Source: Phlebotomus papatasi
Lineage: Eukaryota; Arthropoda; Insecta; Diptera; Psychodidae
Reading direction: 5' to 3'
NCBI RefSeq assembly: GCF_024763615.1
Contig: NC_077225.1
Location: 4,402,001 to 4,466,000, forward strand
Length of the DNA stretch: 64,000 bases
The position numbers and the translations under genes are program-made. Shown in pieces: positions 56,165-64,000 of this stretch; position 1 is the first letter of the stretch, and every line of letters begins with the position of its first letter. The notes under the pieces were generated by a model. That model was given only the letters and a program-made list of their open reading frames with translations, was not told the origin of the DNA and did not search any database.

Positions 56165-57110
56165 AACATTTTACTGCTCGAACTCAAAGAGAGCCACAGT
56201 TATATAATCGACTTTTTTTCAACTTTGCACTGTTCTGGAGCTTAAACGGTAAGAGATATCGACTTCTGGTCTTTGGTGACCTTTCCTCAAATGACATTAT
56301 CTCGTGCCCGACCTCTTTATTTTTCCCCCCTCCCCTTTCATACGATTCCTAGCCCTCAAAAATAGGTCAAAATGAGGTTTTTCCAATTTTTGCAAAAAAT
56401 TTGGCCCAAGCTTTTTCAATGATTTTTGGATATGTCTTAGAGCTAGTCGTGGCGAACACTTCGTCCAAACATATCTATGACCGGAAAATTCGCCATTTTG
56501 AATTATTGAGGGTCAGAGTTCAATCACTTTGGAGGATCCGTTTTCCAACCGATTTGGTTAAATTTGGGTTTTTTGGAAAGATATTGTAATTTCGAACCCG
56601 TCTGCATCGGTCTTCATCGGTAATGCACCGGTTAATAACCGATTTTAGAATAATTTTACATCCCCTTTTTAGTAATATTCCCTTAGAAAAATGTTTTTCG
56701 ATTTTTCTCAAAATTGGCCCAAGCTTTTTCAATGATTTTCGGATATGTTTTAGAGCTAGTCCAGATGAACATTTCGCCCAAACATACTTATGACCAGAAA
56801 ATTCGCCATTTTGAATTATTGAAGGTCAAAGGTCAACTACTTTGGAAGACTCATTTTTCTTTTTGCTTAAAATTTGATTGTTTAGAAAAGTATTGCAAAT
56901 TAGAATCCGTCTGCATCGGTTTTAATCGGTAATGAATCGATTAAGTACCGATTTTTTGATTTTCAAATGCTTTTGTGATTGACTTATGAATCAATTTAAT
57001 CTCTAGTAGATCAGTGATTCCAAAAGTCTATGCAAAAAGCTAATTCACAGTGAGCTCTGTCTCGTGAGTTCGAGCATTCTGCAAAGCTGGGACGCTTTGC
57101 CATCCCTTTA
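56165..57110 (+). repeat. Repeat family R, copy 6
   Basis: Starts TACTGCTCGAACTCAAAGAG and has two modules (GACCGGAAAATTCGCCATT at about 56480; a variant at about 56790). Ends GGGACGCTTTGCCATCCC. Probably a full-length copy. Confidence 0.85.
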
Positions 57111-57967
57111 CAATATTATACATGTATTTATTTTCTGCTCATATGTTTGCGGTTTTCCTCTATCTGTAGTGGAGTAGTATCCCTAAATTATTTCTATCTT
57201 ACTTCTGCGAATATCATTAAGAAAAACTGCTGAATATGCCCGGAAACTTTTGAGAAGCAGATGAGCTCACAACAAAGTCACTGTTTGTGAATATCTTAAA
57301 AATCCTCCAGCCGGATATGATGTTCCCTCAATTTCTGAATGAAGAGGACTAGTTTATGTTGTCGATCTCCCTCTGCCATTTCCAGATTCTGAAGACATTC
57401 CTCCGGTTCCTCCGTAATATCCAGTGCTTTCCCGTAGGATGATTGGACTTGGGATCATCCGGAGACTTTTCAACCAGCACCTCTTGGGTTCTGTATCCCA
57501 TTGGCACTTTCCAGTATATCATTGCGGTTTTTTTTGCATTATAATCTGAGTGATCCGGGCTTAATTCTCTGCTGAGGCCGAGTCACAGCCCATACCACAC
57601 CCATCCAACGATCCAACAACTGTTGTCAAATTGTTCCCCTCTTCGGTTTTCAGTACCACAACTGACCCATCGAGGAAACTTGGTATAGCCGGAAACACCC
57701 TCAGTCAGCGATTCAAAACTTGGGCGCATTGAGTTTGCTCAACTCATAAAATTTCACATGACACACGGGGAAGACACGTCCTTCACATGATTTCCACTGT
57801 TCTGAATCACAAGGCTTCCCTGATGCTAAACACTTTTTTGATAACGATATTTTCTTTGAAAAACAAAACAAATTAGGAAAGCAAAAAAATGAGGTTAGGT
57901 TTCAAAGTTCCGGAATTCCGAAAATTCATTATCGCCTCATTCGCCCCATTCGCCCCATTCGCCCAAT
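57111..57967. other. Stretch without a recognised gene
   Basis: From about 57300 to 57720 the minus strand looks protein-like in short pieces, but frames are broken and I recognise no family. CATTCGCCCC is repeated three times at about 57938-57963. Confidence 0.35.
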
Positions 57968-59704
57968 GTGAAGTTAGAATCAAGCATATCACATGAGAAT
58001 TTCCCACGGTTTTGTGATCTAGATTTAGTCCCAGTGGATCGGCGTGTTTTGTGGTTGGAAAAGATAGCAACACAAGGACAAGCAAGACGCAGAATAATAT
58101 TATGCGCATTTGTTATTGGCGTTGAGGAAATGGCGGAAGAAATTCCTCAGGAAAATAGAAAATGGTGTAAAAATTGGCTTAAAAGAAGAGATGAATTCTC
58201 ACATGTAAATCTTGTAAGTGAAATAGATGCGGATGAACCTGAGGATTTCAAGTATTATTTGCGCATGGATCACCAGCAGTTTAATGTTCTCTTGAACAGA
58301 GTGAAAAGCTCAATAACGCGTCAAGATACACGGATGAGAAAGGCGATCCCTGCTGAAGAGCGATTGATGGCCACATTGAGGTTTTTAGCGACAGGAAGCA
58401 CATACCAAGAGCTCAAATTAAACACAGGCATATCACCTCAGTCGCTATACAAGATTATTCCTGATACTTGTGACGCAATTTATAATACAATGAAAGAAGA
58501 ATTCCTGAAGGTATAATTTTATCTTTATTGTTTTTTCTTTTTATTTTTCTTCAGTGTTTTTTTTTGTTTCTAGTTTCCTGAATCTGTGGCGGAATGGAAG
58601 GAAAAGGCTTTTGAGTTTTCTGCTTTGTGAAATTTTCCACATTGCCTAGGTGCAATCGATGGGAAACACGTCGCAATTATTCCTCCTCCTGGATCTGTAT
58701 TTGTATATTACAATTACAAGAAATTCCACAGTCTTGTGCTCATGGCCATAGTTGATGCAAATTACAAGTTCATAATGGTTGATATCGGCACCAATGGACG
58801 TGTGTCAGATGGAGGTTGTTGTGGCTTACCTAGGGAAAGACGGAGGATTGAGTGAAGAAAGAATGTCCCATCCGCTTCGCCGGCTTGCACAACATATAAT
58901 GATGAGGTGGTAAGGTTTTGCAATGACTATTTATTAACTATAACTTAAACTTGACTACAGACTAATCACTTTCACTTCACTTGACAAAGATCCTCTACGG
59001 CCACTGGTTCGGTCCACAGTTGGTTGCAAAGTGAATCTGGTGGTTTTTGACCAGATCTTGTGTGGCCAATTCTTGCAGATGCAAGAATGCATTTTGGCGG
59101 GAAATGGTTGTCCCAACAGAGGTGTATTTCAACATACAGAATTTTATCAATTGAAAGTACAAAAACAATTACATCTCCCGGAACCGGAACAGCTTGTCTT
59201 TGGAAGGGATACAATGTACCCATACGTTTTTGTCGCAGACGATGCGTTCCCTATGAAGGCAGAATTACTAAAGCCGTACAAACTACTATCTGGTCAATAC
59301 TTGACTAGAGAACAAAGCATTTTTAACTACAGACTTTTAAGAGCCAGGAGGGTTGTTGAAAATGCGTTTGGTATTCTCTCGAACAGATTTCGAGTTCTTC
59401 AAACCACAATTGCCTTGCAACCAGAAATTGTTGAGAAAATTGTTTTTAAGTGCTGTACGCTACATAATTTTCTACGGTAGACTTTTGGGGAGTTTTATCC
59501 TCCACAAGGACTTGCAGATCAGGAAAATCCGATATCTGGTAATTTTATAAATGCATCTTGGCGCAACGAACGACAATTGGAACCATTGGATAATTCTCAT
59601 CCTTGTCGCAATTATCCAAATGACGCCAAGCAAGTTCGAGAAAATTACAAGAATTTTTTTTGGAAGAAGGAAGTGTGCCTTGGCAATGATTTTTTTTGTC
59701 ACTA
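57968..59704 (+). pseudogene. PIF/Harbinger-type transposase, one intron, split by a solo LTR
   Basis: Exon 1 reaches 58510; an ATG at 58129 (MAEEIPQENRKW) is a plausible start, though coding-like sequence extends upstream. A 63-bp GT-AG intron follows (58511-58573). Exon 2 holds the DDE nuclease: D in LGAIDGKHVAI, D in FVADDAFPM, E in VVENAFGILSNRFRV. A TGA at about 58627 replaces the Trp before NFPHCLGAIDG, and the reading frame is cut at 58816 by an LTR. It resumes exactly at 59124, one target duplication later (DGG then VFQHTEF). A TAG follows HNFLR at 59478-59480; similarity continues to about 59704 with another shift. Harbinger transposases usually work with a Myb-like partner, not seen here. 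Confidence 0.85.
58817..59118 (-). mobile_element. Solo LTR (302 bp) inside the Harbinger transposase
   Basis: Ends TGTTG...CAACA, flanked by perfect GAGGT duplications (58812-58816 and 59119-59123). Orientation is judged from an AATAAA on the minus strand. Start motif TGGCTTACCT and length match the LTR of gypsy element 1 (16926-17228), so it comes from a related family. No internal sequence remains, as after LTR-LTR recombination. Confidence 0.9.
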
Positions 59705-60210
59705 AAAAATATTTAAAAAAAAGGATTAAAACTTCTGTTAGTGCAAATCCTTTTACTGTTAATTTTTAATACGTTTTCTTATACATTTTTTTCATATTTT
59801 CAGAGAGAAAATATACTGTGTGAGTACGTAACTTTTTCGTCCTTTTGTTGCTAGAGCTCAGAGAGTAATAAGCAGTATATAAATAAATCATTTTTTTGGC
59901 TGAGATTTTTTACAATCTCAGCCTGTATGGTCCGAGATGGAATCCGATCTCGTGAAATCGGAATCAACAAAATTTGCATTTACACATTTTAACTCTTATA
60001 GGTAACAAATATTCCCATAAAAAACTGATCTTGAACACTCATTGAGGCAAATGATAGAGTACTCTCACCACGATGCAAGTGTCTCGAGTTAACATGTCCC
60101 TTTAGATCAACAGGAATTTTTCTGGCGTTAAAGATGTTTAAATAACATCCAGTGAGCTCCACTGCACTTTATCAAAAAAAAAACAGTGATCATTTAAATA
60201 TCAAGAAAAA
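59705..60210. other. Stretch with a perfect 10-bp hairpin
   Basis: GGCTGAGATT (59898-59907) pairs with AATCTCAGCC (59914-59923) around a 6-nt loop, followed by CCGATCTCGTGAAATCGG. No gene recognised. Confidence 0.5.
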
Positions 60211-61450
60211 GAGATGGCAAAGCGTCCCAACTTTGCGGAATGCTCGAACTCACGAGACAGAGCTCACTGTGAATTAGCTTTTTGCATAATCTTTTGGAAT
60301 CACTGATCTACTAGAGATTGAATTGATTCATAAATCAATCACAAAAGCATTTGAAAATCAAAAAATCGGTACTTAACCGATTCATTACCGATGAAAACCG
60401 ATGCAGCCGGATTCTAATTTGCAATACTTTTCTAAAAAATCAAATTTTAAGCAAAAAGAAAAATGAGCCTTCCAAAGTAGTTGACCTTTGACCTTCAATA
60501 ATTCAGAATGGCGAATTTTCCGGTCATAAGTATGTTTGGGCGAAATGTTCAACTGGACTAGCTCTAAAGCATATCCGAAAATCATTGAAAAAGCTTGGGC
60601 CAATTTTGAGAAAAATCGAAAAACATTTTTCTAAGGGAATATTACTAAAAAGGGGATGTAAAATTATTCTAAAATCGGTTATTAACCGGTTCATTAGCGA
60701 TTATGACCGATGCAGTCGGGTTCAAAATTTCAATATCTTTCCAAAAAATTCAAATTTAACCAAATCGGTTGAAAAACGGATCCTCCAAAGTGATTGAACT
60801 TTGACTCTCAATAATTCAAAATGGCGAATTTTCCGGTCATAGATATGTTTGGACGAAATATTCGCCAGGACTAGCTCTAAGACATATCCAAAAATCATTC
60901 AAAAAATTTAGGACAATTTTTTGCAAAATTGGAAAAACCTCATTTTTGACCTATTTTTGAGGGCTAGGAAACGTATGAAAGGGGAGGGGGGAAAATAAAG
61001 AGGTTGGGCACGAGATAATGTCATTTGAGGAAAGGTCACCAAAGACCGGAAGTCGATATCTCTTACCGTTTGAATTTTATATGGGTCAAAAGACTAAAAA
61101 AATGCGAAAAACAATTTTTATCATTAATTTTTAAAACAGAGCTATTACCGTTACTTTCCCAATCCATCACCGATTATGACCGATGCAGTCGGATTCAGAA
61201 TTTCAATACCTTTCCAAAAAATCCAAATTTAACCAATTCGGTTGAAAAATGAGACTTACAAAGAAGTTGACCTTTGACCTTCAATAATTCAAAATGGCGA
61301 ATTTTCCGGTCATAAGTATGTTTGGGCGACATGTTCACCTGGACTAGCTCTAAAACATATTCGAAAATCATTGAAAGAGCTTGGGTCAATTTTGAGAAAA
61401 ATTTAAAAACATTTGTCTTAGGGAATATAACTAAAAAGGGGATGTAAAAT
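60211..61450 (-). repeat. Repeat family R, copy 7 (three modules)
   Basis: Reverse complement of copy 6: starts GATGGCAAAGCGTCCCA and has AATGGCGAATTTTCCGGTC at about 60510, 60822 and 61293. Stops at AAAATTG, where TGTAGGAGTCGG begins, probably another insertion. Confidence 0.85.
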
Positions 61451-62968
61451 TGTAGGAGTCGGTTCTTCTACAATAGTTCTAACGGTCATTTATTTTAAAA
61501 GTGTGTGCCGTGTCCCTTCATGACAGCATGAGAGAAATGGAATAAGAGAGGGAAATAGAGGCAGTCTGGGTTTGACCGTGAAGTGAGGAGCATGAAGCTC
61601 CGAGTTCTGGGCTCCTGAAAAGAAACAAAGGGTTTATTCCAGGACCCAGGACAACAAAATCAGAAGTGGGATAAAGGGTCCATGTGAAATAGAATAGTGC
61701 CTATTGAGAAAAATCGTGAAAAGTGCATGAAAATCCATGTCAAGTGTGCGAAAAAAATTTGAAGATTAAAGGTGTCCAGTGTCCATTCTATGGTGTCCTC
61801 TCCCTTTCTCTATGTAAAAAGTCGTGAATATATCGCGCATCTTCTATTGATTAGCTCATGCTTAGTAAAAGTTAGAATTTTGCTGTCTCAATTTTCCATG
61901 AGAATATAATGTTTGGAAATGGAAAATGCTGCGAAAATATCGAAATTGCAGTTTAATTTGAAAGAAAAAGACAAAGAAAAGATTACCTAGAAAGGGGTAG
62001 CAGAGAACGGAGAGAGAGAGAGAGAGTTCATGGAAAGTGTTCACACTAATTCAGTGATACATTACCGCGGACACCGAGAGTGAAAGAAGGACAACAAAAG
62101 GTTCTGCGCGGGGAATTGCTACGAGAGGGACTTATCAAATGAGAGAACAAATTGGGGCAATTTAGTTGCAGAAGGATAACTACAAAAAAAATCTTAAATG
62201 TTGGCATAAGAGTATTTTTTTTCTCCACCACACGTGGATATTTTTTCTGACGAAAATATGCTGTTGCAATTCTCGTTATTTTTGGCTCTATTTTGAAATG
62301 CTCTACTGAAATAGAGGGACAGAGAGGTTGTATATAACACTATTGTGATGATAGAGATAGGGGAAGGTTTGAGCGAAATATTATGCAATCTCGCTCGCGC
62401 CGCCTTTGTATGAATGAGAAAAATAAGAGGATTTCACATGCGAGCGGGGAACAGGGGGTTTACAACTAATAGAGCCACCAGCAAAGTCGATTATTACAGA
62501 ATGCGTGTTTTTTTCCTTCTCCTAATTTAATTTTTCTCCATTTCTGACAGTACTGCGTTAGAAAAAAAAATTCCAGTTAAAAAGAAAAAAAAATCAGAAA
62601 TTAATAATGAAATTATTTGCATTTCATGAGACAATAGAGTTCAGATTTAGAAGATTAACATGACCCCTGTGCAAATACCGTCGTTGCGGGTGACTTTGCA
62701 CGTTTTTTTCGGTGTTTTTCAACTTTACCCTCTAAAAGTGGAGAGTTAAAGTGAAGGAAGGGGGTGAATGGGTAAAATTATTTGTATTCAGTTGTTAATG
62801 AATGGGTTTTGTGCCTCTAACATTAATTTTATAAAATTTTACTATGTTTAAAAAAATCAAGAAAAAAAGGCTTGCACTTGGGATAAGGTGCGGGTGACTT
62901 TGCACTTTTTAATAAATACTAAGAAATCAACAATTTCTGATAATATACGACTATGAAGTTCTTCTGTT
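61451..62968. other. Stretch without a recognised gene
   Basis: Begins TGTAGGAGTCGG at a break in repeat R, so it may be the edge of an LTR or other insertion, but I found no partner. GCGGGTGACTTTGCAC occurs twice in direct orientation (62686-62701, 62890-62905). A GA-rich run (GAGAGAGAG) lies at about 62011. Confidence 0.35.
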
Positions 62969-63752
62969 CTAAGGGTAAGATGCACGAGATCTACAAGATG
63001 ACGTGGTCGTCATCTTGATTTGACGTTTCTGTCCGCCATTTTGAATAACTGTAAAATCCTAAAACTGGTCCGATTGGGTTTAAATTTTAGTATGTTGTAG
63101 CCGATGTCAAGACCTTTTCAAAACGTATCTATGTTCCAGTCTACGTCAAGTATTCATCTAGATACACAGGCTCGAAGTTTAAAATTTTGTAATACTCATA
63201 TTTTGGCGGTCCTTTTTTTTAATCTTCAATATTTGAAACCTAAACGAAATGTCTCAGTAACCATTAAAAATGGTTGAGACTTTTACTTTATATATTTATT
63301 TACTCTAACATAATTAAAGAAAAATAAAAGAAAGATGTATTTAATTAATTTTTTATTTTTCATCTTTGCGAAAACAGTTTTTAAGATTCTTAAATAATGC
63401 GCTGTTATAAACAAAAACATTACTTTTCTTTTGGTTTGATTGTTAGATCTCATCGCCTAACAATAGCTCTGTCTTTTTTGTGATAGTTTTGATAAAAGGC
63501 GCTCCCCATAGTTCTGTATTCATGAAAATGTCAAAATTTTGAACTTGGAGCCCCTATATCCAGACTATCGCCTGACCTAGGTCGGATTTTATATATGTTC
63601 TGAAAAGGCCTTGACATTAGCTAGAACATACTAAAATTTCAGCTCAATCGGATGAGATTTTTGTTTTGACAGTTATTCAAAATGGCGGACAGAAACGTCA
63701 AATCAAGATGGCGACCATACCATCTTGTAGATCTCGGTCATTTTATCTTAAG
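62969..63752. mobile_element. Foldback element of about 0.78 kb
   Basis: Terminal arms of roughly 190 bases pair: GAGATCTACAAGATG (left) with CATCTTGTAGATCTC (right), then CATCTTGATTTGACGTTTC and TCTGTCCGCCATTTTGAA on the inner side. The middle is not coding. Confidence 0.8.
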
Positions 63753-64000
63753 TTCCCACAAAACTGGATAAGTTTTAGCCAAATACTTCTATAATAAAGC
63801 TTTAGAAAGACCATTATATGCAATTTAAGAACATAAATCATGCGTTCTTAGGAAGATAATAGGAAAAAAAAAATTTAATAAAAATAATCAACAAAATCGA
63901 AGTGGATTATTCTAGTCAGATAAATTTAGATTGGATTTGGGCAAATTACTACTCTGAAATCGATTTTGGAATTGCACCTTCAGATAACTTTTTCACGGAG
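63753..64000. other. Window end, nothing recognised
   Basis: A/T-rich sequence; no feature. Confidence 0.4.

Overview
The window looks like a draft-assembly contig from an insect, most likely a dipteran. I cannot name the species, although the repeat texture recalls phlebotomine sand flies. Evidence: short 56-70 bp GT-AG introns; an insect-type mix of gypsy, BEL/Pao, P-element/THAP, Harbinger, hAT and LINE sequences; MITEs with TA target sites; one conserved animal gene, a TIA-1/Rox8 type RNA-binding protein at 51.7-52.9 kb on the minus strand; and a 500-N scaffold gap at 37190-37689. There are no bacterial operons, no rRNA and no CRISPR.

Most of the window is mobile DNA, much of it nested. 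0-2.3 kb: a broken LINE reverse transcriptase abuts a DUF4806-like gene fragment. 3.3-6.7 kb: a decayed P-element (THAP) transposase is split by a 1.39-kb near-perfect palindrome that carries one tRNA-like sequence per arm and is flanked by TCA repeats. 6.7-17.2 kb: an old gypsy element on the minus strand (5' LTR 16926-17228) is split by a complete, apparently young gypsy-class element on the plus strand (9702-16202). That young element has identical 104-bp LTRs, a CTTG target duplication, two small predicted membrane proteins in its leader, an intact gag, an intact 1.2k-residue pol, and a textbook -1 frameshift signal (GGGAAAC, 6-nt spacer, 9-bp stem).

17.5-18.4 kb and 36.3-36.9 kb: two related RING-finger reading frames, IAP-like in the RING but without BIR domains. 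19.3-25.7 kb and 43.85-50.45 kb: two sister copies (A and B) of another gypsy family, both inactivated by different mutations and both carrying a three-hairpin array near the 3' LTR. 26.9-27.6 kb: hAT remnant. 27.9-28.4 kb: GGGGAACCC minisatellite. 30.1-31.5 kb: BEL/Pao LTR and gag fragment. 37.1-39.4 kb: a third gypsy family interrupted by the N gap. 39.5-42.8 kb: further DUF4806-like exons, MITEs and repeats. 53.4-57.1 kb: interspersed repeats including a (GGAC)n tract. 58.0-59.7 kb: a Harbinger transposase split by a solo LTR with a perfect GAGGT duplication. 60.2-64 kb: repeats and a foldback element.

A repeat family with roughly 0.4-kb modules, called R here, recurs at 18.8, 25.7, 29.5, 39.4, 41.0, 56.2 and 60.2 kb and is the background into which several retrotransposons inserted. 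Apart from the TIA-1-like gene, which itself has two frameshifts, I find no convincing ordinary host gene. The functional story is therefore about the transposons: their nesting order, their regulatory RNA signals and the unusual accessory frames.
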